From CAYFKJ01 sp964343605 (GTDB lineage Bacteria; Pseudomonadota; Alphaproteobacteria; UBA2966), in NCBI GenBank assembly GCA_964343605.1, contig CAYFKJ010000002.1:806001-870000 (forward strand): a stretch of 64,000 bases of DNA, written 5' to 3'. This document shows positions 1 through 8,491 of this stretch, piece after piece. A program made the position numbers and the translations under genes. A model generated the notes under the pieces. It had not been told where the DNA came from. It ran no database searches and worked only from the letters and a program-made list of their open reading frames with translations. The number at the start of each line of letters is the position of its first letter. Position 1 is the stretch's first letter.

Positions 1-80
1 TGGAAATTTTGGCGGGGAACATAGTTCAGGCGCTAACATAAATCAATGTTGCGCCTTTTGTTATATTCCGGGCGGTGGGT

Positions 81-107
81 GCCGGAGCCCATAGCATGAG
101 CTCCGGC
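81..107 (-). terminator. Possible terminator hairpin downstream of the TRAP solute-binding protein gene
   Basis: Eight-base inverted arms (GCCGGAGC at 81-88 and GCTCCGGC at 100-107) enclose an 11-base loop, about 45 bases past the stop of the minus-strand gene at 151. No clear T-tract follows on the minus strand, so it could equally be a processing or stability hairpin. Confidence 0.35.
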
Positions 108-150
108 TTGTCCCTACGCATCGGAAATGTTCTTCCGACCCTGTGGCAAC

Positions 151-1203
151 CTACTTGATGTAGGCGCGGTTGCCCCAAATCGCGTATTTCTTACGGAATG
201 CCGTGTAGCTCTCGTAAGTGCGTTTGAACAGCGGGTCCTTGGCGACTTCCTCTTCAACCACGGCTTCCCAACCGGCCTTGAACTTGGCCATGAATTCGGG
301 AGACCAGTCATGAAGGGTCACGCCTTTTTCCTGCATCCAAGCCATGGCGTCCGACTGGATGGCGTCGGAGCGTACCAGCGACCAGGCGATCGTGGCGTCA
401 CAAGCGGTCTTGACGATGCTCTTGTGCCAATCGGAAAGGCCGTCCCACTTGGCCTTGTTCATCAGCAATTCGCCAACCGACGACTGCTGGTGCCAGCCCG
501 GGAAGTAGTTGTGCTTGGCGATCTGATAGAAACCGAGGTTTTTATCGATCGAAGGCATGGAAAACTCGGTCGCCTGGATGACGCCGCGTTCCAGAGCCGG
601 ATAGATGTCGGCAGCCGACAGCAACTGGGTCGCCGCGCCGAGTTTGGTCATGACCTTGGCGCCAAGACCGAAGAAGCGCATTTTCAGGCCCTTCAACTGG
701 GCGACGTCCGTAATCGGCTCTTTGAACCAACCAGAGGTTTCCGGCGCGATGATGAAGCAGTGGAAACCCTTGAGACCGTTTTGGTCATAGATCTCGTTGT
801 AGATGTCGTCGCCGCCGCCGTACCACATCCAGCTCAGGATTTCACTGGCGCCGGGACCGAAAGGCACGGCCGTGAAGAACGACATGGCGGGGATTTTGCC
901 AACGTGGTAACCGGCGGTGCCCCAAACGGCATCCACGGAACCGGCCTTGGCCGCATCAAAACCTTCGAGCGACGGGATCAGAGCGCCGGGCTCATAGAAT
1001 TTGAACTCCAGATCGCCGTTTGAAAGAGTCTTCACCAGGTTTTCGAAGTGCTTGCCCGATTCACCGATGATCGACAGCTTGCTGCCGAAGGTGCTCTGCA
1101 TTTTCATGCGCACCTTGGCATCGGCCGTCCCGCCTACGGCAAGCGCCGTAAGACCGACGAGACCCGCCGCCGCGGTGGTCTTCAGAATCTTGGATAAACG
1201 CAT
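151..1203 (-). CDS. TRAP transporter solute-binding protein, DctP family
   Basis: This 350-residue protein is the periplasmic substrate-capture component of a tripartite ATP-independent (TRAP) transporter. It begins with a typical Sec signal peptide (MRLSKILKTTAAAGLVGL, ending near ADA at about residue 30). The body has DctP-family features: FGSKLSIIGESGKHF near the N-terminus, LKGLKMRFFGLGAKVM around the central binding region, and ALERGVIQATEF. The family binds organic acids, including carboxylates and 2-oxoacids; the ligand cannot be read from sequence. The start is the ATG at 1203, preceded by GGGAGGA; an upstream in-frame GTG would overlap that ribosome-binding site. The membrane subunits (DctQM) are not next to it here and may lie left of the window edge or elsewhere. 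Confidence 0.9.
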   Translation of the reverse strand: MRLSKILKTTAAAGLVGLTALAVGGTADAKVRMKMQSTFGSKLSIIGESGKHFENLVKTLSNGDLEFKFYEPGALIPSLEGFDAAKAGSVDAVWGTAGYHVGKIPAMSFFTAVPFGPGASEILSWMWYGGGDDIYNEIYDQNGLKGFHCFIIAPETSGWFKEPITDVAQLKGLKMRFFGLGAKVMTKLGAATQLLSAADIYPALERGVIQATEFSMPSIDKNLGFYQIAKHNYFPGWHQQSSVGELLMNKAKWDGLSDWHKSIVKTACDATIAWSLVRSDAIQSDAMAWMQEKGVTLHDWSPEFMAKFKAGWEAVVEEEVAKDPLFKRTYESYTAFRKKYAIWGNRAYIK

Positions 1204-1395
1204 ATTTAGTCCTCCCACTTGGGTAAAGCCTACTTGTTTTTACGACGACCGACTCCCATCGTTCCGCCGCTCTTGGATCGGTGTGGCCGTTTGAACATGT
1301 TCGAAACGCCCACCCGAACTTCACTTTTTACGCCGATCATCTTACACATCCCGCCGTCAGACGCAAAAATATATTCATCATACAAATGAAAAAAA

Positions 1396-2706
1396 TTACT
1401 TGCGTCCAGTTCGCAATTTCGCCAGTTCGGCTTCCGCAACATCCTGACGAACCGTTCCCTTTTTCGCCATCAGCTTGGCAATAGTATCGATTTCGGAACC
1501 TGTGGCGCCGGCCATCATGGCGATGTTCTGGGCATGCAAGGCCATGTGGCCCTTTTGTACGCCGACCGTCGCCAGCGCCTTCAGGGCAGAAAAATTCTGC
1601 AGCAATCCGACGGCCGCGACGATGCGCTGCAAGTCTTCGGCCGCTTCGACGCCCATGATCGAAAGACAGGCCTGGGCCGTTGGATGCGCCTTGGTGGCGC
1701 CACCTATGATCCCCAGCGCCAGTGGCAGTTCCAAGGCGCCGTTCAGGTTTCCCTTCTCGTCGATTTCCCAGCGGGTCAGCGGTCCGTACCAGCCGTCGCG
1801 GGCAGCGTACGCGTGGGCCCCGGCCTCGATGGCGCGGGTGTCGTTGCCGGTGGCCAGGGTGACCGCCGAAATACCGTTCATAATGCCCTTGTTGTGCGTC
1901 GTGGCGCGGTAGGGGTCGGCGTCGGCGAAATGATAGGCCTCGATCATACCGTCCCGAACCTTTGCGCCGCCGATGGTTCTGGTCTTCCAGACGCCGCGGG
2001 CGCGGGCCAGGCGCCGGTCGGCCAAATTCGAGAGGATGCGGAGCCGCGTCGTAGCGCCGGTCCACTGGGCGATGTGTGGCGCCAGCGTCTCCGCCATGCT
2101 GTTGACGGCGTTGGCGCCCATGGCGTCGCGGGTATCCACAACAATGTGGGTGATGACCATGGGGCCGCTGCGCGTTTCGACAACGCGGACCTCGACGTCG
2201 TGGAAACCGCCGCCGAATTCCACCAGCAGGGGATCGGTGGCGTTGCAGATATCCCCAATGTCCGCTTTGCGCTCCAGGATGCGCTGCCGCGCGCCTTCGG
2301 GCGCTGCGACGTCGACGAGCTGAATTTGCGCGATCATCAGCGGACCCGTGGTCGAGGTGACGATGCCGCCGGTGTCCCGGCATTGCCGGGCGGCGTTGCA
2401 GACTGCGGCGATCACCGAGGATTCCTCGGTTGCCATCGGAACCATGACGTCACGCCCGTCGACAATCATGTTCGTGGCGACGCCGATGGGCACGTTCATC
2501 GTCCCGATTACGTTTTCAACCAGGCGGCCGGCGATCTCCTCGTCGAGATTTCCGGTGTCGACGAAAATTTCCCGTTCGGCCTTGCTCAGCTTGGCGAACT
2601 TCGCCACCTCTGCCAGTCGTTTCCTGCGGCTCAGCGATTGGAAGCCCGGAATGCGGGAGGAGGGCCCGGCCTTGCGTGTTTTGGATTTTCGCGGTGTCCT
2701 GGTCAT
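1396..2706 (-). CDS. mvaA: Hydroxymethylglutaryl-CoA reductase, class II (degradative type)
   Basis: The 436-residue protein matches class II HMG-CoA reductase in length and motifs. This enzyme interconverts HMG-CoA and mevalonate using NAD(P)(H) in the cytoplasm. Visible catalytic elements are the Glu in ENVIGTMNVPIG (about residue 64), the Lys in THNKGIMNG (about 272), the Asp in the GNDTRAIEAGAHAYAARD region (about 280-290) and the His in GHMALHAQN (about 387). Class II enzymes can be catabolic, for mevalonate use, or biosynthetic; no other mevalonate genes are nearby, so direction is open. Its ATG overlaps the stop of the upstream YhhN gene (ATGA), indicating translational coupling. The N-terminus carries a basic extension (MTRTPRKSKTRKAG) of unclear role. 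Confidence 0.92.
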   Translation of the reverse strand: MTRTPRKSKTRKAGPSSRIPGFQSLSRRKRLAEVAKFAKLSKAEREIFVDTGNLDEEIAGRLVENVIGTMNVPIGVATNMIVDGRDVMVPMATEESSVIAAVCNAARQCRDTGGIVTSTTGPLMIAQIQLVDVAAPEGARQRILERKADIGDICNATDPLLVEFGGGFHDVEVRVVETRSGPMVITHIVVDTRDAMGANAVNSMAETLAPHIAQWTGATTRLRILSNLADRRLARARGVWKTRTIGGAKVRDGMIEAYHFADADPYRATTHNKGIMNGISAVTLATGNDTRAIEAGAHAYAARDGWYGPLTRWEIDEKGNLNGALELPLALGIIGGATKAHPTAQACLSIMGVEAAEDLQRIVAAVGLLQNFSALKALATVGVQKGHMALHAQNIAMMAGATGSEIDTIAKLMAKKGTVRQDVAEAELAKLRTGRK

Positions 2707-3419
2707 GTCGTGCCCTGGGTGGCTGGGGAAGCCTGCCGGCGCAGCGCCGCAATGACCCCGGTGGCAATCAGCAATTGACCCAGGTAGTACGTCGGCCAGA
2801 TGAAATATCCGACGCCCTCGATGGGCATGAGGAACTTATCGATGGCGATAGCCGAGTCGGAAAGGATGAACAGCGCCGCACCGACGACCACCCAGGGCCG
2901 GGGAAAATTGGCGAACACGCTGGTAACCCCCATGATCGTGATGGCGGCGGCGTAGACGAGTACGGGCAGCGTATGACCGCCCAACGCCGGAAAGAGCCAT
3001 CCCCCGAGCGCAACGCCGTAAAGAACGATGATGGCGGCGATGGTGTTGGCGCCCTTGGATCTGATCAGCGGCCGCGGCATGACGCGCACGAACACGGCAA
3101 TATAAAGCAGGTGCGCCACCAGGAAAGAACCGAGTCCCTGGACGAACAGGCCGACGCGATCGATCCCGAGAAACACGTCGCCGGCGCTGGAAGCGAGCAA
3201 TCCAAGCGCCAGGAGAAGGCCGTTGCGGCCAAGCGACATGCGCCAGGCGATCACCGCCAGCAGAAACACGCCGGCGCCCTTGACACCCACCAGGCCCGGA
3301 TAAGGATCGAGCGGGATCGAGAGGAAAAAGGCGAGCGCGAAGCCAGCGCTGGCGCCCAACAGGGTCCGGTCGAGCGTGGACATGCCGTTGTCTTCGTCAG
3401 GTTGGGGGGAACTACTCAT
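2703..3419 (-). CDS. YhhN/TMEM86 family membrane protein (lysoplasmalogenase-like)
   Basis: This 238-residue integral membrane protein has about seven to eight hydrophobic helices, from LLGASAGFALAFFLSI to YYLGQLLIATGVIAAL. The conserved acidic positions of the YhhN family are visible in LLASSAGDVFLGI, ALFILSDSAIAIDKF and the terminal IWPTYYLGQ. Mammalian TMEM86 members hydrolyse the vinyl-ether bond of lysoplasmalogen; the activity of bacterial members is less certain, so the function here is by family only. It overlaps the HMG-CoA reductase gene by 4 bases and is cotranscribed with it. The first ATG (3419) is used, though a later in-frame ATG (MSTLDRTL) is possible. Confidence 0.85.
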   Translation of the reverse strand: MSSSPQPDEDNGMSTLDRTLLGASAGFALAFFLSIPLDPYPGLVGVKGAGVFLLAVIAWRMSLGRNGLLLALGLLASSAGDVFLGIDRVGLFVQGLGSFLVAHLLYIAVFVRVMPRPLIRSKGANTIAAIIVLYGVALGGWLFPALGGHTLPVLVYAAAITIMGVTSVFANFPRPWVVVGAALFILSDSAIAIDKFLMPIEGVGYFIWPTYYLGQLLIATGVIAALRRQASPATQGTT

Positions 3420-3557
3420 TCATTCAACTCGCAATCTGCCGACGGTCGGGCCGCAGCATAGCGCCGAGAAATGTCCGCCGCCATTCTTGATCGCGGCCGA
3501 TGCTCCGTGACAGGATACCCGGATAACTAAGAGGGAGCGGGGATCCCCGGCGGTATT

Positions 3558-4712
3558 TTGACGACAGCCGACGATACAGCGGGTGACGGCGGCGCTTGGT
3601 TGCGTTCAGTGGCGACCGGCGGGGGGCTCACGGTCGAAGCCGGTGGACGCTGGGACCTCAAGGGCGCCGTGCGGCTGCAGAACGATCTTGACGGATTGTC
3701 CATTAATCGCGGTGCGGCCTTGCGGCTGGACGCTTCGGCCATAGACGGCATCGACAGTACCGGCGCCTGGATGATCTACCGCACCCTCAAGCGTCTGGGC
3801 GAGGAGGGCGTTGACGTCGAAATCGTCGGTGCTGCGGGTGCCGTCGGAGAAATGCTCGACCAGATGGCGGCCAACGACAAACCCCACCCGCCGCCCCTGC
3901 CGCCGGGCAACGCCTTCGTCGCCATGATCCGCCATGTGGGTGAAACGACGGAAGAAATCGTTCTCGAAATCATCGATGGCGTGGGGTTCCTCGGCCAGGT
4001 CATGCAGACGCTGTTCGTCACGATGTTCCGGCCATCCAGGCTGCGCTTCACCCCGTTGGTCTACCACATGGAACGGGTCGGTCTGAACGCCCTGCCCATC
4101 GTTGGCCTGATCTCCTTCCTGATCGGCATCGTCCTGGCTTACCAGGGGGCGACGCAACTGCAACGCTTCGGCGCGGAGGTCTTCGTCGTCGACCTGATCG
4201 GCGTCTCGGTGTTGCGCGAGATCGGCATCCTGTTGACCGCGATCGTCGTGGCGGGGCGTTCCGGCAGCGCCTTTACGGCGCAGATCGGCTCCATGAAGGT
4301 GCACGAGGAAGTCGACGCCATGCGCACCCTGGGGCTTGATCCCATTCAGGTTCTCGTCATTCCGCGTGTTTTGGCGCTGGTGATCATGATGCCCCTCTTG
4401 GCTTTCTTTTCCGACATCATGGGCCTGTTGGGCGGCGCCCTCATGAGTTGGAGCGTTCTCGACATTTCACCCAGCATGTTTATCGAGAGACTGAACGCTT
4501 CGGTCGGCCTTTGGACGTTCTGGGTCGGCGTCATCAAGGCGCCGGTATTCGGGCTGCTGATCGGGCTGGTCGGGTGTTACGAGGGATTGCAGGTGGGCAG
4601 TTCGGCGGAAAGCGTTGGGTCACGGACCACCCGCTCGGTGGTCGAGAGCATTTTCCTGGTGATGATCGTCGACGCCGTCTTCTCCATCTTCTTCGCCTAC
4701 ATCGGGATATAG
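3558..4712 (+). CDS. mlaE: MlaE-family ABC transporter permease with N-terminal STAS domain
   Basis: The protein (384 aa) is the inner-membrane permease of an MCE-type phospholipid transport system. Residues about 20-105 form a STAS-like domain (ASAIDGIDSTGAWMIYRTLK), equivalent to the separate MlaB protein of E. coli. The MlaE/YrbE permease domain fills the rest, with hydrophobic helices such as GLISFLIGIVLAYQGA, the cytoplasmic segment GRSGSAFTAQIGSMKVHEEV and DAMRTLGLDPI. It starts at a TTG (3558) after a modest GGGAGCGG ribosome-binding site. The gene heads a four-gene operon with the ATPase, the MCE protein and a lipoprotein. No mlaC-like periplasmic carrier is adjacent. Confidence 0.92.
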   Translation: MTTADDTAGDGGAWLRSVATGGGLTVEAGGRWDLKGAVRLQNDLDGLSINRGAALRLDASAIDGIDSTGAWMIYRTLKRLGEEGVDVEIVGAAGAVGEMLDQMAANDKPHPPPLPPGNAFVAMIRHVGETTEEIVLEIIDGVGFLGQVMQTLFVTMFRPSRLRFTPLVYHMERVGLNALPIVGLISFLIGIVLAYQGATQLQRFGAEVFVVDLIGVSVLREIGILLTAIVVAGRSGSAFTAQIGSMKVHEEVDAMRTLGLDPIQVLVIPRVLALVIMMPLLAFFSDIMGLLGGALMSWSVLDISPSMFIERLNASVGLWTFWVGVIKAPVFGLLIGLVGCYEGLQVGSSAESVGSRTTRSVVESIFLVMIVDAVFSIFFAYIGI

Positions 4713-4716
4713 CGTT

Positions 4717-5523
4717 ATGGGCGTGATCGACGACAGCACCCCGACCGAACAGATGGCGATCCGCATCCGCGGTCTGAAAAATCAGTTCGGCGCGCAGGTC
4801 ATCCATGAGAACCTCGACCTTGATGTGCGCCGGGGTGAGGTGCTGGGCGTCGTCGGCGGATCGGGTACCGGAAAGTCGGTTCTCCTGCGCACCATCATCG
4901 GCCTGAACAAGCCTCGTGAAGGCCGCATCGACGTACTGGGTCACCATGCTGCGGCCCTGCCGCCGGCGGAACGAAGACGGCTGGAGGAGCGCTGGGGCGT
5001 GCTGTTCCAGGACGGCGCCTTGTTCAGTTCGCTAACCGTTGCGCAGAACATCCAGGTGCCCCTGAAGGAACATACCGATCTCTCGCCGGAGCTTATGGAG
5101 GAGATTGCGGCTCTCAAAATCGCCATGGTCGGCCTGCCGCCGGAAGCCGGCAACAAGCTGCCGTCGGAACTTTCCGGCGGCATGCGCAAGCGCGCCGGTT
5201 TGGCGCGCGCCCTGGCGCTCGATCCCGACATCGTGTTTCTCGACGAACCGACGGCGGGTCTCGATCCCATCGGCGCCGCCGAATTCGACCAGCTGATCCT
5301 CCGGCTGCACGCGGCCATGGGCATGACGGTGTTTATGGTGACCCACGATCTCGACAGCCTGCACGCCATTTGCGATCGCATTGCGGTACTGGCGGAGAAG
5401 CGTGTTATCGTGTGCGGCGCGATGGCGGAGATGCTGGAGCAGAGCCATCCCTGGATCCACGAATATTTCCACGGACCCAGGGCGCGCGCGGCGATGGAGA
5501 CCAACACCGATGCCGCAGAGTAA
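4717..5523 (+). CDS. mlaF: MlaF-family ABC transporter ATP-binding protein
   Basis: This 268-residue ATPase powers the MCE lipid transporter. Walker A is GGSGTGKSVLL (about residues 47-57), the Q-loop is LFQDGALFSSLTV, the signature is LSGGMRKRAGLARAL and Walker B is DIVFLDEPTAGLDP, with the switch His in VTHDLDSL. The signature LSGGMRKR is typical of MlaF rather than of import or export ATPases of other classes. It begins four bases after the permease stop. The C-terminal tail HPWIHEYFHGPRARAA matches the MlaF extension that contacts MlaB-type STAS domains, consistent with the STAS domain fused to the permease. Confidence 0.94.
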   Translation: MGVIDDSTPTEQMAIRIRGLKNQFGAQVIHENLDLDVRRGEVLGVVGGSGTGKSVLLRTIIGLNKPREGRIDVLGHHAAALPPAERRRLEERWGVLFQDGALFSSLTVAQNIQVPLKEHTDLSPELMEEIAALKIAMVGLPPEAGNKLPSELSGGMRKRAGLARALALDPDIVFLDEPTAGLDPIGAAEFDQLILRLHAAMGMTVFMVTHDLDSLHAICDRIAVLAEKRVIVCGAMAEMLEQSHPWIHEYFHGPRARAAMETNTDAAE

Positions 5524-5578
5524 CGCATGACGGGTAACGCATGACCGGTAAGGGTAAATCGAGGGGCGGTCGTTAGGC

Positions 5579-6598
5579 ATGGAAACACGCGCCAGTCACC
5601 TGCTGATCGGCACTTTTGTGCTCATCATGGTCGCGGCGGCATTCGGCTTCGTCATGTGGCTGGCGAAGATCGAGATCGACCGCGAGTTCAACCACTACTT
5701 CATCTATTTCGAAGGTTCGGTCTCGGGCCTCAGTCCGGCCGGCGAAGTGCGATACAACGGCGTCCCCGTCGGCACCGTGCAGACCATCGCCATCGACCCC
5801 AAGCAACCGGGTAAGATCAAGGTCGGCATCGAGATCGCCAGCACCACGCCGATCAAGGAGGACTCGGTGGCGACCTTGGAACTCCAGGGCATCACCGGCG
5901 TCTCCTACGTGCAACTCACCGGCGGTACCCTGGAAAGTCCGGTGTTGAAAAGGAAGAAAGGGGAAACGCGGCCCGTCATCGCCTCCAAGAAATCGCAGAT
6001 CGACGAGCTGTTTTCGGGAGCGCCGGAGCTGATCAACCGCTTTATTACGCTGGTCTCGGAAGCCACCAAGGTATTCGACGAGAACAACCGCCAGGCCATC
6101 GGCGAAATCCTCGCCAGCGTGCAGGAAATAACGACGACGGTGGCAAGCCGGCGCGGCGAGATCGACCGCATCCTGACCAACGTCAGCCGGACCAGCGATG
6201 CCGTTCGGGAGGCCGCGGAAAACACCAACGTTTTGCTGGCGGGCCTCGACGACGATCTTGCCCGACTGACGGATGGCGCCGATGTGACCATGGCGATGAT
6301 GCGCGGCACCCTGTCGAGTGTCGACGCCACGCTCGAGTATGACGCCCAGCCCATGTTGCAGCAGACCAAGGCCGCTGCGGCGTCGTTCGAAAAAATGAGT
6401 ACCGACCTCGATCGTTTGTTGGTGGAGAACGATGAGGTGCTGACCGATTTCTTCGGCGAAGGGTTGTTTGAGATCACCCGGCTGGTGCAGGAAATGCGCC
6501 TTATGGTCGACAACCTGAACCATGTGGCCGCCCGCATCGAAAGCGATCCGACGCAATTCCTGTTCGGCGATTCTCAAAAGGGGTATCAGGCGAAATGA
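5579..6598 (+). CDS. mlaD: MlaD-family MCE-domain protein
   Basis: This 339-residue protein is anchored by one N-terminal transmembrane helix (about residues 9-27, LIGTFVLIMVAAAFGFVMW). It carries a single MCE domain (about 40-118, including YFEGSVSGLSPAGEVRYNG and GVSYVQLTGG), the lipid-binding ring module of MCE transporters. The remainder is a long, mostly helical region with a Ser/Thr- and acid-rich character, longer than in E. coli MlaD (183 aa). Such tails can extend the hydrophobic path across the periplasm in other MCE proteins; that role is inferred here. Its stop overlaps the lipoprotein start by 4 bases. A 55-base gap separates it from the ATPase gene. Confidence 0.92.
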   Translation: METRASHLLIGTFVLIMVAAAFGFVMWLAKIEIDREFNHYFIYFEGSVSGLSPAGEVRYNGVPVGTVQTIAIDPKQPGKIKVGIEIASTTPIKEDSVATLELQGITGVSYVQLTGGTLESPVLKRKKGETRPVIASKKSQIDELFSGAPELINRFITLVSEATKVFDENNRQAIGEILASVQEITTTVASRRGEIDRILTNVSRTSDAVREAAENTNVLLAGLDDDLARLTDGADVTMAMMRGTLSSVDATLEYDAQPMLQQTKAAAASFEKMSTDLDRLLVENDEVLTDFFGEGLFEITRLVQEMRLMVDNLNHVAARIESDPTQFLFGDSQKGYQAK

Positions 6599-7269
6599 GC
6601 ACGTGGGGAACGGATAAGAATAAACGCCGGCCGGGGCGCGGCTTGCCGGGTTTGGGCGCGCTCCTTGCCGGGGCCCTGCTGTTGACGGGCTGTGCCGATA
6701 TGTTGATCTCCAGCGGTCCACCGCCCGCCTATTTCACGCTTTCACCCAAGAGCACCTTCGACGAAGGGATGCCCACCGTCGATTGGCAGCTGGTCGTGGA
6801 AAAACCGGTCACGTCCGGATCGCTGGCCACCCAGCGCGTGGCCCTGACCCAGGATCCCATGCAGATCGAATACTTCGCCAACGCCCGCTGGTCCGAGGCG
6901 GCGCCCCTGCTGATCCAAACCTTGCTGGTCGAAAGCTTTGAAAACTCCAACAGGATCGTCGCGGTCGGCCGTCAAGCCATCGGTTTGCGCTCTGACTTCA
7001 ACCTCAAGAGCGAGCTGCGGGAGTTTCAGGCGGAATACGACGGCGGCAAGATCCCCACCGTGCGGGTGCGCATCAACGCCAAGATCATCCGCCAGGCAAA
7101 ACGCCAGATCATCGCCTCGCGCACCTTTGAGAAAAAGGTCAAGGCCAAGGGCTCGTCCATGTCCGCCGTCATCCGCGCCTTCGACGACGCCTTGGGCAAG
7201 ATCCTCAAGCGCGTGGTGGGTTGGACATTGATCACGGCCGACGCCGCCAAGCCCCGTCGGAGTGGTTAG
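6595..7269 (+). CDS. ABC-type transport auxiliary lipoprotein (PqiC-like)
   Basis: The 224-residue product has a lipoprotein signal peptide with the lipobox LLTGC (Cys at residue 33) after a basic N-terminus (DKNKRRPGRG). The domain that follows, from PPPAYFTLSP through YFANARWSEAAP to the C-terminus, is the auxiliary lipoprotein family that includes E. coli PqiC. In MCE systems this component sits at the outer membrane, on the receiving or donating end of the lipid path. Position as last gene of the mla operon, overlapping mlaD by 4 bases, supports a dedicated partner role. It may replace the MlaA/MlaC relay, which is not seen here. Confidence 0.85.
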   Translation: MSTWGTDKNKRRPGRGLPGLGALLAGALLLTGCADMLISSGPPPAYFTLSPKSTFDEGMPTVDWQLVVEKPVTSGSLATQRVALTQDPMQIEYFANARWSEAAPLLIQTLLVESFENSNRIVAVGRQAIGLRSDFNLKSELREFQAEYDGGKIPTVRVRINAKIIRQAKRQIIASRTFEKKVKAKGSSMSAVIRAFDDALGKILKRVVGWTLITADAAKPRRSG

Positions 7270-7280
7270 TAACACACACC

Positions 7281-7522
7281 CTCGTCATTCCGGCGAATGC
7301 CGGAATCCAGTTTGTGATTTTTTTTGACGCCGGCGAAGCCGATTTCAGTAGAAAAAGGAATAACTGGACCCCGGATCAAGTCCGGGGTGACGCGTCACAC
7401 AGTGATCCGTTCCTGCCGTCATTCCCGCGAAAGCGGGAATCCATGCCGTAGAATCTCTACTTGCAAAAATCTTCGTAAACTGGGCGCTCGGGCCTGGACT
7501 CCCGCTTTCGCGGGAGTGACGA
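7281..7522. repeat. Composite dispersed repeat with inverted ends
   Basis: The 242-base stretch between the mla operon and gpt holds three related palindromic units. The left unit (7281-7310) has GTCATTCCGGCGAATGCC, the middle unit (7416-7445) has GTCATTCCCGCGAAAGCGG and the right unit (7495-7522) is an inverted copy with CCGCTTTCGCGGGAGTGAC. A different palindrome, ACCCCGGATCAAGTCCGGGG, lies at 7368-7387. The middle unit recurs, with following bases, at 26921. The arrangement resembles REP/BIME or MITE-like elements common between genes in alphaproteobacteria. No transposase is linked to it. Confidence 0.75.
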
Positions 7523-7539
7523 GATAGAGTTTGGGAAGT

Positions 7540-8043
7540 CTAACTCTTCGCTGTGACGATGGGTTCGACGAATTGGGGGCCCTGGTCCCAGGGGAAGAGA
7601 ATCCAGGTGTCCTGGCTGACTTCGGTGATGAAGGTATCGACCGTGGGCCGGCCGGCCGGTTTGGCGTAGACCGTGGCAAAATGGGCCTTCGGCAGCATGT
7701 CGCGGACAAGGCGCGCGGTTTCGCCCGTGTCCACGAGATCGTCGACGATCAACCAGCCTTCGCCGCCGTCGTCACTGATGCCCTCGATCGACTTGAGGAT
7801 CGCGGCATCGCCCTTGGCCTGGCGGTCGTAGATGGCGACGCAGACGGTCTCGATCAGCCGAATCTCCAATTCGCGGGCAACGATTGCGGCCGGCACCAAA
7901 CCGCCGCGCGTCACGGCGACCAGGCCCTTCCAGGGGCCGGCCTCGACAAGGCGCCAGGCGAGCGCGCGTGAATCGCGGTGCAATTCCTCCCAGGAAACCG
8001 GAAAATTGCGCACATAGGTCGGTGTGTCTTCTGTCCCGGACAT
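7540..8043 (-). CDS. gpt: Xanthine-guanine phosphoribosyltransferase
   Basis: The 167-residue protein carries the type I phosphoribosyltransferase PRPP loop LIVDDLVDTGETARL (about residues 97-111), an early KGLVAVTRGGLVPAAIVA segment and the base-recognition tail DTWILFPWDQGPQFVEP characteristic of Gpt. It salvages xanthine, guanine and hypoxanthine to nucleotides with PRPP. It is the last gene of the minus-strand run that begins with boxC, 13 bases below the thioesterase gene. A functional link with benzoate metabolism is not expected, so the neighbourhood is probably incidental. Confidence 0.9.
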   Translation of the reverse strand: MSGTEDTPTYVRNFPVSWEELHRDSRALAWRLVEAGPWKGLVAVTRGGLVPAAIVARELEIRLIETVCVAIYDRQAKGDAAILKSIEGISDDGGEGWLIVDDLVDTGETARLVRDMLPKAHFATVYAKPAGRPTVDTFITEVSQDTWILFPWDQGPQFVEPIVTAKS

Positions 8044-8056
8044 TTGTCGTTCTCCC

Positions 8057-8488
8057 TTATGTTTCGCAGGCCGCCTGGTATTTTTCCACGATCTCCCGCC
8101 AGTCCTCCGGGAAGCGGGTCGAGCGCATGGGCTCGCGCTTGATCAGGGCGCCCACAAGTTTGCCCTCGAAGCGCCGCACGCCGTCGGGACCGAAGGCGTC
8201 GATCCGGTGCGTGATGGAGGCGCCACCCAGGTTTTCGACGATCACCTTTAGCTCCAAGAGATCGCCGTCATAAACCGGCTTGTAAAAATCCAGCGAGGCA
8301 TGGACCATGGGCGAGCCCATGTCGTGGTCCTCCTTGAGGCGGTACCAGTCGAGGCCGATGACGTCCCGCCACCAGCACTCCACGGCTTCGAGAATGAAAT
8401 CGAGAAACTTGCCGGTGTAGGCAATGCCCGCCGCGTCGGTGTCGCCCCAATGAATACGGCGGCGGTAAATGTAGGGCGCTTCCGTCAT
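8057..8488 (-). CDS. Acyl-CoA thioesterase of the 4-hydroxybenzoyl-CoA thioesterase family
   Basis: A 143-residue hotdog-fold protein with the family active-site segment HWGDTDAAGIAYTGKF near the N-terminus; the Asp of GDTDAAG is the catalytic carboxylate in this family. Length and motif agree with small 4-HBT-type thioesterases. It lies 3 bases below the flavoprotein reductase gene in the box operon. Aerobic benzoyl-CoA clusters in other proteobacteria are known to include a benzoyl-CoA thioesterase that frees CoA if the thioester accumulates, and this gene most likely fills that role. The substrate is inferred from context. Confidence 0.82.
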   Translation of the reverse strand: MTEAPYIYRRRIHWGDTDAAGIAYTGKFLDFILEAVECWWRDVIGLDWYRLKEDHDMGSPMVHASLDFYKPVYDGDLLELKVIVENLGGASITHRIDAFGPDGVRRFEGKLVGALIKREPMRSTRFPEDWREIVEKYQAACET

Positions 8489-8491
8489 ACG

